Source: Semisulcospira habei (Eukaryota; Mollusca; Gastropoda; Semisulcospiridae). Taken from it: DNA of 64,000 bases. Numbering within the stretch: the first letter of the stretch is position 1; each line of letters starts with the position of its first letter. The stretch spans positions 158,974,944 to 159,038,943 of the forward strand of contig BTPG01000004.1 in NCBI GenBank assembly GCA_036245525.1, written 5' to 3'. A model generated the notes under the pieces. It searched no databases. It was not told where the DNA came from and worked only from the letters and a program-made list of their open reading frames with translations. The translations under genes were made by a program, and so were the position numbers. This document shows, in pieces, positions 44,853 through 54,233 of the stretch.

Positions 44853-45722
44853 ATGAGTGCTGGTCCAAAGCCAAGAATCATACCAGTTGCGTGTCCAGTG
44901 ACAGAGTTGAAAGATTTGGCTGATGTACACGATTTTGAAAAGGAAGGAGAGGTAGGGGAGGTGTATGGTTTTGAACTTGATTCGACTGGCATGTACAAGA
45001 GGAAAGTAATCGATGACATAAAGGACGGAACAGAAAGACCCATTCCTAAACTTGGTCAGCTGTGTGATGTTACTGTTCCTACTCCACCTGTAAATAATGT
45101 GCCCTACAACTTAATACATGTGGGTAATAAGTGGGTAGTTTCACCTGTGCCTGTTCCACCACCAACAATTGACTGGGACATAAAGTTAGAATTTATTAGT
45201 CCTTATGTATACACTGATGATGAAGGTGCTTTAGTATTCAGAAAAGATGTAAACTCTGGGCCATTGATTGTAAGCCTTGTTCCAAGTTTTGCACAAGACA
45301 ACAATAGCAGAGAAAAACTAAAAGTACAGGAGTATGAGAGACGAAGATATCTTCTTACGCACAGAAAGGGCAGATCTGATGCGAAGGTCGTGTTTATGCC
45401 AGCAAACTTTATGATTGCAAGAGAAGCAACAATAGTATTTGAAATTATCATGAGATCTGTTGCTTCTGCCAAAGAGGCAGATATTGCACAGGGAATCAAA
45501 CTTACGTGGGATGAAACATTGACAGAGGCAATAAAAGTTTTTATTGCTATTCAAAAAAATGTAGATGTTTTTGAAGTTTCGAGCAGTATTCCAGCTGTCA
45601 AGATATTGGTCGATAAACTAACTTTTGTTCGTCTAAGTTTCATAAAACTAGAACACATTTCATTTTATTACACCAGCAAATTGTATACTTTTGACGAGCT
45701 GCAAAATGTAATCACTGATTAA
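44853..45722 (+). CDS. Unassigned 289-aa virion-cluster protein of Maverick B, intact
   Basis: Starts at ATG 44853 (MSAGPKPRIIPVACPVTEL), preceded by TTGTTTATAAAAATG. 289 residues. Layout: N-terminal region with VYGFELDSTGMYKRKVI, proline-rich middle, DWDIKLEFISPYVYTDDEGAL, a basic stretch (YERRRYLLTHRKGRSDAKV) and a C-terminal beta-rich half ending LYTFDELQNVITD. Follows the penton-like gene by about 20 bp. It is the best template for its damaged homologue in A. No family recognised; a tail, fibre or cement role would be a guess. Confidence 0.78.
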   Translation: MSAGPKPRIIPVACPVTELKDLADVHDFEKEGEVGEVYGFELDSTGMYKRKVIDDIKDGTERPIPKLGQLCDVTVPTPPVNNVPYNLIHVGNKWVVSPVPVPPPTIDWDIKLEFISPYVYTDDEGALVFRKDVNSGPLIVSLVPSFAQDNNSREKLKVQEYERRRYLLTHRKGRSDAKVVFMPANFMIAREATIVFEIIMRSVASAKEADIAQGIKLTWDETLTEAIKVFIAIQKNVDVFEVSSSIPAVKILVDKLTFVRLSFIKLEHISFYYTSKLYTFDELQNVITD

Positions 45723-45748
45723 ATAAAAAAATATTTGTCAATAAAAAA

Positions 45749-46405
45749 ATGGTAAACTTGTATCCGCAACTAGAGACGCTTGAGACTGTGTCGATTGATC
45801 CACATGTGCCAATTGCATCAGATAAAACATTACAGGCAGACGCATTCCGATTAATAAATATTACAGATGCAATTAAATATTTGGAAGGAGAGGAGGCAAA
45901 ATACTCACAGTGTAAGAGATGGTATAAGACCGTTTTCAATTCTGTTCAAAACACATCTATGGCTGTTGGTGCAGTTTCAGCCGGATTATCTGTAGGAGGT
46001 ATTGTATTGATATCAACTGGATTTGGTAGTTTAATTGGCGTTGGTTTTGAAGGAGCAAGCATTGCCACAGGACTGGCATGCTTTGGTTTGGAAGGCATTA
46101 ACAAGAGATTTCACACAAAATTACAAAAACATGAAGCATTGAGTACGCTCGCAGGTGCTAAACTGAGCAGTTTAAAACTTATTATCAGTAAAGCGTTGGT
46201 AGATAATTTTATTGATGACGATGAATTTAAGAGAGTGCAGGATGATTTAAATAATTACAAACAACAAAAGTCTGAAATACAAAATAAGATGCGTAGTCAA
46301 TCTCCCTTGAATGTTGAAGAACTAAAGGCCAGTTTTTTAGAGAGGGGAAAACAGATCGGAATTCAGAAAACCACGGAAAAATTACAAAATCTTTTAAACA
46401 AATAA
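45749..46405 (+). CDS. Glycine-rich membrane protein, 218 aa (Maverick B)
   Basis: Intact frame from ATG 45749 (MVNLYPQLETLETVSIDPH) on a TTGTCAATAAAAAAATG leader. The hydrophobic centre (AVGAVSAGLSVGGIVLIST; LIGVGFEGASIATGLACFG) and the C-terminal coiled coil (QDDLNNYKQQKSEIQNKM) match copy A at 21605-22240. 26 bp after the previous gene. Function unknown. Confidence 0.78.
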   Translation: MVNLYPQLETLETVSIDPHVPIASDKTLQADAFRLINITDAIKYLEGEEAKYSQCKRWYKTVFNSVQNTSMAVGAVSAGLSVGGIVLISTGFGSLIGVGFEGASIATGLACFGLEGINKRFHTKLQKHEALSTLAGAKLSSLKLIISKALVDNFIDDDEFKRVQDDLNNYKQQKSEIQNKMRSQSPLNVEELKASFLERGKQIGIQKTTEKLQNLLNK

Positions 46406-46461
46406 AGATCAGATTTGGTAATCGTTTATTATTTTTTCATTACACTTCGCAAAGAGATGCC

Positions 46462-46527
46462 ATGTCACTTGCGCCTAACTATTTAACCCCATCAGCTCCA
46501 CCACCATCACCACCAGACTATTACTAA
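46462..46527 (+). CDS. Candidate 21-residue micro-ORF with PSAP and PPxY-like motifs (B)
   Basis: ATG 46462 to TAA 46525-46527, reading MSLAPNYLTPSAPPPSPPDY plus a final tyrosine. It contains PSAP and PPDY, both of which match short motifs that recruit ESCRT/ubiquitin-ligase machinery in enveloped viruses. The syntenic reading in copy A (21513-21551) keeps SAPPP and the final tyrosine but not exact PSAP or PPxY. Too short for confident calling. Confidence 0.28.
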   Translation: MSLAPNYLTPSAPPPSPPDYY

Positions 46528-48215
46528 AAAAAAAAGTTTTTTTGTTGCCCTTGTATCTTGTCAAATCTGTCCGAGTAAGTTGTGACTTAAGTCAGGAACT
46601 TACAATTTGTTATGTATAAGTTCTTATTATAAGTTTTTATTTTAAGTCACTTATAACTAATATATAGGAACTTAAAAAGTTACCTGTAAAGTTATTTGAC
46701 AGTTATAACTGACTTTGAAAATGTGTTATCAAGTATCTGTAGGTTACTTAAAAATTTGTTATCAATGGGTTTTTTTTTGTTTGTGTGTGTGTGTTATTAT
46801 TTAAATAATTATGTTTTTGGGTATTGTCACATAAACAATGGTAAAAATGTTCTTGGAATGTCTTTTCTTCTATCTCTAACACACATACATACACGCACGA
46901 AAAAGAAGAAAAACACATACAGACACACGCACACGTAAACACATACAGACACACGCACACGTAAACACATACAGACACACACACGTAAACAGGTAAACAC
47001 ACATACGCGCATAAAAACATACCCGCATTTCAGTAGTATGACATGGGATACAACGTGTACATTCACAGAATCATTTAACTCTCTGTTTCTCTGTTTCGTC
47101 TAGCCACAGATTAAAGCCATGGGTTATTAAAATAAACTTTTTTAACAAAAGTCCCGTCTGTTTATCCAATCCCCAAAGGGCCTTTTCAAGAGAGGGTCAC
47201 ACATGCCTCTCTTGAAGAGGCATTGGGGATTGGATTGGTGTTCCGTCGCCCAGACGGGACAAGGGAAGGAATGACAGACAGACAGACAGACACACACCCC
47301 ACCCCTTACCCCACTTATCCCCCTTTCCCTTCCCCTTTCCCCCCTTATCCACCCCTTTCCCCCCTTTTTTACCGTGCACACACAATTTGTTTTATTTATT
47401 TGCCGGGCCCGGTAATTTGTTTACTGTAGGTCCTACAGTTAATTATATATATTTTTATTAATTATATATTTGGTCTGGTTATTAGGGTTCTTCACACCCC
47501 AGATGGGGGATCTCACAGACAGTTATTTTTCGAAACGAAAGAAGGAGACCCCCCGGGAGGTTCGAACCCATATCACACACGTAAGAATAAATTGCCCCCA
47601 AGATTTTCTCTTAGGTGTGTGACATGTGGCCAAAACCACCCAGCCACCGGCGGTGGCCGAGAGAGACGGTTATTTTTGGGCTTATAATTATAATCTATGC
47701 CCAACAGGAAGTGGTGAAATCCCGACTGGAACTAGATGATCGATTTTTTACAGGTATGTAGCGCGTTTACCAGGCTAATAATACAGTCGATTGAGCCGGG
47801 CCAGGGCCAAAAACATTGTTATTAGACAAATTAGTGTTGTTTTAGTGGGTTGATACAGTGTTTTTAATTAGAAATGATAGTAATTTTGTATCTTTTCTCA
47901 GTAATGAGCGACAAAAGCGGAAAGCAGGCTATAAATTATGATTTCAAAGGTGAAGTAGCTGCTCCAATGTTGTTTTGCCTATAACCATAGGTTAGCTCCC
48001 TGTGCAGTCACTGTGTGTGTGTATAAAGCTATAGTATTAAGTAGATTTGGTTGCCGCCTTATTTTGATTGAGAAAATAGACCTAGTGAGTGTGTACACCA
48101 TTGTCTTTTTACTGGCGTAAGAGCGCACACGTGTGTGCGTGTGGCGGTGCTACAATCGTCTATCGGGAATACCCGCAACGCGTGGCACACGGCCGGCTTC
48201 GGCTATGCAAGTAAT
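46528..48215. other. Non-coding right arm of Maverick B
   Basis: No gene. Contents in order: AAGTT/ACTTATAA-rich repeats (46560-46760), matching the arm of copy A; a 26-bp minisatellite of CA-rich units containing ACACGCACACGTAAAC (46914-46990); an imperfect hairpin 47151-47260, whose ends GTCCCGTCTG/CAGACGGGAC pair and whose inner arms share CCAATCCCCAAAG; a CCCCTTTCCC tract (47290-47370); and a possible tRNA B-box look-alike near 47560 without a convincing fold. Confidence 0.6.
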
Positions 48216-48528
48216 CAATAAACTACGCATTTCAGAATAAACATGCATACATCGTTGGTATACTGTTTGGCTCGGGTGCAGGGGGGGGGGGGGGTGATGC
48301 TTATAGAGAGATAGAACAATATACAATTACAAGAGAACCATATTCATTAACGCCACATTTACAAACTTGCGTTTATTTGAAATCGATATGGTGAATTAAA
48401 GATGGGGTGGCGGTCGCGTGGTCAATGGGGGGGGGGGGGGGGGGGTCATTGTCAAAATGCCGCGATTTTTGTGATCAATGTGGCGTTAATGAATATGGTT
48501 CTCTTGTATTGTATATTGTTCTATCTCT
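48216..48528. repeat. Right terminal inverted repeat of Maverick B
   Basis: Inverted match of 10424-10736. It has two G-runs (about 48281-48294 and 48428-48446), the second longer than its partner in the left end. The tip TATCTCT ends at 48528, followed by TAAGAT. Confidence 0.92.
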
Positions 48529-48552
48529 TAAGATAAGCACATTATAAATACC

Positions 48553-48583
<31 letters not shown>

Positions 48584-48638
48584 AATGTTGGTCTTTAACG
48601 CCTTCAGTGCCGAGGAAAAAGTGAACACGATCCAACGG

Positions 48639-48707
48639 CAAGAGAAATAGATCCTCATGAGCTCCCGCGAATGTGGGGGCTCAACTCATGAGGATCTATG
48701 CCTCTTG
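48639..48707. repeat. Small palindromic element, copy 1
   Basis: Ends CAAGAG and CTCTTG. The arms contain ATAGATCCTCATGAG and CTCATGAGGATCTAT, which pair perfectly around a GC-rich centre. The same design recurs at 52752-52823, so it is a repeated family, probably a tiny MITE. Confidence 0.7.
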
Positions 48708-48873
48708 CTTAGACTAATTTGTATCCGTGTTTCTGGGATGACTTTGGCCTTTTGGTCGTTGACTGAACCAAGGTTTTAGAAACAAACACGTACATACCAC
48801 AGCGCAGTGAAGGGATTAACGACATTCAGTCTGTTTTTGCCCTACAAGACTTTTCTCGACACAGACCTGCATT

Positions 48874-49173
48874 GAAGACCACTGTGGGGATGTGACTGTA
48901 GTATCACTCTACCAGCACTCTGTGAAGACCACTTTGGGGGTGTGACTGTAATATCACTCTACCAGCACTCTGTGAAGACCACTCTGGGGGTGTGACTGTA
49001 ATATCACTCTACCAGCACTCTGTGAGGACCACTGTGGGGGTGTGACTGTAGTATCACTCTACCAGCACTCTGTGAAGGTCACTTTGGGGGTGTGACTGTA
49101 ATATCACTCTACCAGCACTCTGTGAAGACCACTGTGGTGCTGTGACTGCAATATCACTCTACCAGCACTCTGT
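48874..49173. repeat. 50-bp minisatellite, six units
   Basis: Six consecutive 50-bp units starting GAAGACCACT (or GAAGGTCACT) and ending CAGCACTCTGT at 48874, 48924, 48974, 49024, 49074 and 49124, followed by a partial seventh. Confidence 0.93.
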
Positions 49174-49617
49174 GAAGGTGACCTTGGACGAGAGTGTAAA
49201 CGAGTCCTTTTCTATTCTGATTCTTTTTCTATTCTGATTCTTTTGTGCAACGAAGTTTTGCATTTGCTTATTTATTGATCGATAGACTCTATTACACTAT
49301 TTTTACATTTGGAATTCATTTACCGATTGATACGTACATTTATTAATCAATCTGTTGATTCATGTGTTTTTTAATGCTACATGTATTCTATTTTTGTGCA
49401 TTGGCTGCTTTATTGATTTAGCTTATTTATAGGATTCGTTGTTATTATATTCTAACACTTGTGATGTAAACATATTGTCGCCAGGGTTTCAAGTGTAAAG
49501 AAAACTAAAAAGAGTTTGAAAACCCTTTAACCTATTACATCATGAGTCCGGATTTGTTTTAACTTGCTTATTTTACTGTGAACTGTACATTACAAATGAA
49601 GAGATAAATCAAGCATT

Positions 49618-51962
49618 AAGTTCAAGCACCATAACCAAATCGACTACATCATGGTGAAGAGACGCTTCCAAACCAGTGTGAACATTGCCAAGACAAGAAG
49701 TTTTCCAGGAGCAGACATTGGAAGCGACCATGACTTAGTGATGATGACCTTCCGACTCCGCCTAAAGAAGGTCAACAAGCAGGGTCCCACCAGAATCAAG
49801 TTTGACCTCGAGAAGCTGAAAGACCCAGAGGTAGCGGAAGCCTTTCAGGCAAAGATAGGAGGAAAATTCGCACCACTGCTACTTCTAGGTGCAGAAGACA
49901 CGGACGTGGACACACTGATTGACACATTTAACACTGTTGTAACCCAAACAGCCAGTGAGATCCTTGGCAAACACCGACAAGCAAAGAAACCTTGGGTTAC
50001 AGCTGACATCTTTGTTCTATGTGACAAGCGTCGAGAATTAAAGAAAAAGAAATCAGAGGCAGAAGGAGCTAAACAATACAGGGAAATTAACCAGGATATC
50101 AAGAAAAGCATGAAAAGGGCAAAGAATAAGTGGATTGAAGATCAGTGTAAACACGTAGAAGAAAATCTTAACAAAAATAATAGCAAAAAAAGCATACCAG
50201 CAGGTGAAAGACCTGACCAGTGTAAAACAAGGACGCTCCTCGATCATTCAAGATAGTGAAGGGAATTGTCTTACCGAAGACCAAGACATACTGAAGAGAT
50301 GGACAGAGTACTGCTCAGATTTGTACAACCACCGAGCTGCAGGGGACCCAGGCATACTTGTCAACCCACCCGTGACCAACAATGACAACTATCCCATCCT
50401 CCGAGAAGAAGTAGAGGCTGCAGTGAAGTCGCTGAAAAAAAGGGAAGGCAGCAAGAGCAGACAACATCCCTGCAGAGCTAGTCCAAGAAGGGGGAGATAA
50501 GCGCCTTACTAACAATCTGCAATAAGATCTGGCAGTCAGGGGATTGGCCCACACCATGGACCCAATCACTTATAATAACTCTCCCCCAAAAAAGGCAACT
50601 TACATCAATGCCAGAACTATCGCACGATCAGTCTTATATGTCAGCCAAGCAAAGTCATGTTAAAGATCCTACTGAAAAGGCTGAAGCCGCAGGCAGAGGA
50701 AATCATAGCTAAGGAACAGGCAGGCTTCAGACCAGGGCGCAGCACAACTGAGCAGATCTTCAACCTGCGAGTTCTATGTGAGAGATACCTCCAGCACCAG
50801 CAGGACCTCTATCATGTCTTTGTGGATTTCAAAAAAAGCGTTTGACAGGGTGTGGCATGCAGCCCTTTGGTCCACCATGAAGCTATACAACATCAATGCC
50901 AACCTGATCAAAGTCATTGCAAACCTTTACAACAAGGCCACTAGCGCAGTCTGCTTCAACGGCAAAATAGGAAACTGGTTTAGGACTACAGTTGGAGTCA
51001 CACAAGGCTGCTTGCTCTCACCTACTCTTTTCAACATCTTCCTGGAACGAATCATGACGGACGCTCTGATAGATCATGAAGGAACTGTCAGTATTGGAGG
51101 CAGAACAATCACGAACTTGCGCTTTGCGAACGACATTGATGGCCTTGCAGGAACAGAGAAGGAGCTAGCTCAGCTGGTGGAAAAGCTGGATAGAACAGCC
51201 ATTGCATATGGGATGGAAATCAGTGCAGAGAAGACCAAACTGATGACCAATAACGCCAGTGGCATTGACACTGAAATCATGGTTGGAGGACAAAAACTGG
51301 AAACAGTTAAGAAATTCAAATACTTAGGAGCCATTGTGACAGATGAGGGATCAAAACCATAAATACTGTCCAGGATTGCGCAGATAACAACAGCACTGAC
51401 AAGATTGAAGACCATATGGAAGGACAGAAACACCACACTCTGCTCCAAGATCAGACTGATGCGCTCCTTAGTCATCTCAGTGTTCTTGTATGCCTGCGAG
51501 TCATGGACCCTCACAGCAGACCTTGAAAGGTTAGGTTAGGTTATTGAGGAGGATACAAGCCACTGAAATGAGATGTTTTCGAAGGCTGCTTGGCATTTGA
51601 TACAGAGATCACATCACAAACGAGGAAGTGGGAACCAGAATCAGGCAAGCCATCGGGCCCTATGAAGACTTATTAGCCATTGTGAGAAAACGCAAACTGA
51701 AGTGGTATGGGCATGTCACGCGTTCAGCAGGGCTTGCCAAAACAATCCTGGAAGGCACTGTGCAAGGAGGACGAAGGAGAGGAAGACAGAGGAAAAGATG
51801 GGAGGACAATATCTCAGAGTGGACAGGACTGAAGCTGGGCGATACGCTAAGAATGGCAGAGAACAGAGAGGAATGGAGAGAGCTGGTTGCCAAGTCATCA
51901 GTGGTGCCCCAACGGTCGACAAGACTACGGGATATAGATAGATAGATAGATAGAAGTTCAAG
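49618..51962 (+). mobile_element. RTE-like LINE, 5'-truncated, (GATA)n tail
   Basis: A LINE copy of about 2.3 kb. It starts in the end of the endonuclease, ends at about 51947 and carries an (ATAG)n tail to 51953. The 9-mer AAGTTCAAG at 49618-49626 and 51954-51962 is a plausible target duplication, though part of the left copy may be element sequence. Confidence 0.8.
49627..51945 (+). pseudogene. RTE-like LINE endonuclease end and reverse transcriptase, broken
   Basis: Order: NQIDYIMVKRRF with the endonuclease S-D-H (GADIGSDHDLVMM), linker, VEAAVKSLKK, EQAGFRPGRSTTEQIFNLR, palm FKKAFDRVWHAALW, GVTQGCLLSPTLFNIFLE, and NLRFANDIDGLAG, where the first catalytic aspartate of the usual FADD pair reads N. 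Then YLGAIVTDEGS, LYACESWTLTADL, and the basic tail GGRRRGRQRKRWEDNI. Frame shifts near 50205, 50440, 50830, 51360 and a 17-base insert near 51530. It is related to, but distinct from, the LINE at 43264-44597. Confidence 0.8.
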
Positions 51963-52222
51963 GGTGGTGCCACAATAGCTTGGCACCTAAGGCGCCATAA
52001 TAGCAAATCGTGACTGGATTTCTCTTTTTTCTCAAGATTTGTCCGTCCCGGTGACGGTCGGCCGTCCATTATGTACTGTCCCCGTCCAGATGTGTCCGTC
52101 AAATATGGAGAGATGTTCGTTAACAGAAAGCCTTTTTCTGACATAGCAGTTTTCAGGGCCAGATTACCCAGGCTCTAGATGACGTAGCCCCTGATCTGTG
52201 TGGCCTGGTACACCGGTGACGA
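51954..52222. other. Non-coding; half-palindrome related to 5402-5525
   Basis: 51956-52000 resembles the left half of the palindrome at 5402-5525 (GTTCAAGGGTGGTGCCA and CTTGGCACCTAAGGCGCC). The rest is unrecognised. The last 14 bases (52209-52222) are the target duplication of the SINE. Confidence 0.5.
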
Positions 52223-52608
52223 TTGATTGATTGATTGTACATTGCTTAACGTCCCGACAGCAACAAGGCTTTCTCAGGACGTGCCTGCACTGCTTGTGAA
52301 AAAAAACAAAACAGAATATTGAATGTATGTCGCCAGCCGGACCACTACGTTAAATAAACCTACAACATGGGGCCTAAATAAAGCCAAAACCATTTGGCAA
52401 CACACATCCAACATCAAGAGCTACAGGCAGTGCAGACAGTAGGAAGAGTTTTAAAAAGGCAAATACAGATGAATGGACCTCGGGTAGACAGAAACACATG
52501 CCCCAGAATAGAAAGGAAAACCCACCCGGTGGGGCTGACCAGGGTGACCCTGGGAACTAAAAAGTACCTAACCCCACCCAAGTCCCCCAGGGCAGACCCG
52601 GGTGGGGT
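52223..52608 (-). mobile_element. SINE, second copy, with 14-bp target duplication
   Basis: 386 bp, very similar to 29654-30034. TACACCGGTGACGA at 52209-52222 is repeated at 52609-52622. Minus orientation: the (AATC)n tail is at the left (GATTGATTGATTG on the plus strand). The intact duplication makes this a recent insertion and defines the element ends. Confidence 0.88.
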
Positions 52609-52751
52609 TACACCGGTGACGAAAGAGCCTGCCGCCTCCAGATAGGCCGCATCCAGAGGTTACGTTTGTAGCGGACGCCGACTCACAACAACGAAAGATA
52701 GCGACATCACGGGGAATAACCACCGTCCATCGTAAGCATAGACATCAATCC

Positions 52752-52823
52752 AAACATCTTCAAGAGGCATAGATCCTCATGAACCTCCGGGGTCATGAGC
52801 ACCTATGTCTCTTGGAGATGTTT
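52752..52823. repeat. Small palindromic element, copy 2
   Basis: Arms AAACATCTTCAAGAGGCATAG and CTATGTCTCTTGGAGATGTTT (21 bp each, listed as flanks) pair with two mismatches, and an inner TCATGA pairs too. Same core (AAGAGGCATAGATCCTCATGA) as the element at 48639. Confidence 0.7.
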
Positions 52824-52924
52824 ACAACACGCTGGTTGTCCGGCCGGCACAGTGATTTCGCGGCTCACGTTTGTTGTCGGTAGTCGTTCCTTCCACACGA
52901 AGCCTCGCTACTAAGCGGCGTATC

Positions 52925-53141
52925 CGGACGAAGAACTTATGGAATGTATGCTACAGACGACACACTACCATTGATATAGCTAATGAAGGCGGCCCACTCC
53001 TCCAGGGTGTTGATGTAGAGAAGTGGCCACCTGAAAGAGCGCAGGAGTCTTTTGCATCAGTGAAGGTCTTCCAGATCCGATACGACTTGAAGCATGTCGA
53101 AGTGGCCACGTCAAAGTGGTAGTCACTAGGGCACTGTTTGA
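52925..53141 (-). pseudogene. C-type-lectin-like exon fragment
   Basis: The minus strand reads QCPSDYHFDVATSTCFKSYR, then IWKTFTDAKDSCALSGGHF, the pattern of the first half of a C-type lectin domain: C-P-x-x-Y, an internal C-F-K, W-x-x-A-x-x-x-C and G-G-H. A one-base shift near 53030 must be crossed to continue into INTLEEWAAFISYIN. A splice-acceptor-like CCTCTACAG stands just before it. Calcium-site and second-half cysteines are absent, so this is at most one exon of a host gene or a copied piece. Confidence 0.45.
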
Positions 53142-53181
53142 CTGTAGAGGACGAACAACACAAGTGTGCAAGTTGTAATAT

Positions 53182-53445
53182 GATATCAGTATGTAATAAT
53201 TACAAACTCCAAATGATATCAGTATGTAATAATTACAAACTCCAAATGATATCAGTATGTAATAATTACAAACTCCAAATGATATCAGTATGTAATAATT
53301 ACAAACTTCAAATGATATCAGTATGTAATAATTACAAACTCCAAATGATATCAGTATGTAATAATTACAAACTCCAAATGATATCAGTATGTAATAATTA
53401 CAAACTACAAATGATATCAGTATGTAATAATTACAAACTCCAAAT
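53182..53445. repeat. 33-bp minisatellite, eight units
   Basis: Eight units starting GATATCAGTATGTAATAATT, at 53182 then every 33 bp. As 33 is divisible by three, frames stay open across it on both strands (an 11-residue repeat on the plus strand, VCNNYKL-type). I regard the open frames as a consequence of unit length, not as a gene. Confidence 0.95.
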
Positions 53446-53519
53446 GCACAATTCAGCACACACGTTCGGACAAATAGTCGGAAGTGCGCCGATAGAGTCG
53501 TTCCGGTTTCCAGCAAGAC

Positions 53520-53803
53520 ATGGCCAAAGTGAAAGTTATTGTGCGAGGAGGAAAACGATTTTGCGTATGCTGTTCGAACTACGCTGGAAAAATAGTTGAT
53601 GGAAGGACTGTATCTCTGCACACGGTGCCAAGGGACCAGACCCTTCGACGAGTATGGGAGAGACGCCTGCGTTTCGTACGCAAAGACCGTTCAGCGGTTT
53701 CTGTTCGGAGCACTTTGTCAACAACTGAACAAGGCAGGCCTACGCATCGATGACGACGTGCCTTTCAGTTTTGCAAACCGCACCTTAAACACGTGTACGG
53801 CCG
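53520..53803 (+). pseudogene. THAP-type zinc finger exon of a DNA transposon
   Basis: ATG 53520 begins MAKVKVIVRGGKRFCVCCSN: the C-x2-C start of a THAP (C2CH) DNA-binding domain. TVSLHTVPRDQTLRRVWERR follows (the hydrophobic H-x-x-P and W positions). A frame shift near 53690 must be crossed to reach the SGFCSEHF segment with the second C-x2-H. A good splice donor (CCG|GTAAGTG) at 53803/53804 ends the exon. The THAP domain would bind transposon ends. Confidence 0.65.
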
Positions 53804-54233
53804 GTAAGTGCTATGTTACTACGACCTATATAGACTATTTTTACTACATAAAAAAAATGAAACAGACTATCGTGTCGATGACATCAGCATCCCGTAGGGA
53901 TTCCCAACAGCTTTGGATTCATCGCATAGATCTGTGTTTTCCAAAGTATGCTTTCAAAAGCTCGTTAAAGACAAACTGATCTATCACATGGAGTAATAGT
54001 CTAAACATGGTTAACCTTGAAGTTGAGATCATATCACTAGTTGTTGATGTTGCAGGTTTGTGCAGTGGTGTGTGTGTACTGATGTGACAGCGGAGGCAGA
54101 CAGTTGCATTCTTTCTCAGCTTATGTTGTTTCAGGTGTCACAGCTCAGTACTGCTCGGTTACCTTCTTTTTTGTTGACAGTTATCATAATTATGTTAAAT
54201 GCATGTTTTTCTTTCGTCTTCATTTATTTACAG
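53804..54233 (+). other. Probable intron of the THAP transposase gene
   Basis: Begins GTAAGTG and ends TTCATTTATTTACAG, a consensus pair 430 bp apart. No coding similarity inside. Downstream reading resumes with GGRTKDADELVTL-like sequence. Support is from splice signals only. Confidence 0.4.

Larger units (their letters stand above)
48529..49617. other. Non-coding spacer with simple repeats
   Basis: No gene. It holds an (ATT)n run (about 48553-48580), a short palindromic element (48639-48707) and a 50-bp minisatellite (48874-49173), listed separately. The remaining 49200-49617 is AT-rich without recognisable features. Confidence 0.6.

Noticed and set aside
47545..47580. GGTTCGAACCC tRNA B-box
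   Set aside because: No A-box at the right distance and no cloverleaf pairing on either strand.
48874..49173. CRISPR-like array of regular repeats
   Set aside because: Units are contiguous 50-bp tandem repeats without spacers, in a eukaryotic sequence; no cas genes.
51526..51550. Interstitial telomere
   Set aside because: Only about two and a half TTAGG units, inside a LINE coding region.
53182..53445. Second CRISPR-like candidate
   Set aside because: Contiguous 33-bp units without spacers.
53138..53599. 153-codon repeat protein on the plus strand
   Set aside because: Explained by the 33-bp minisatellite; no start context or conservation visible.
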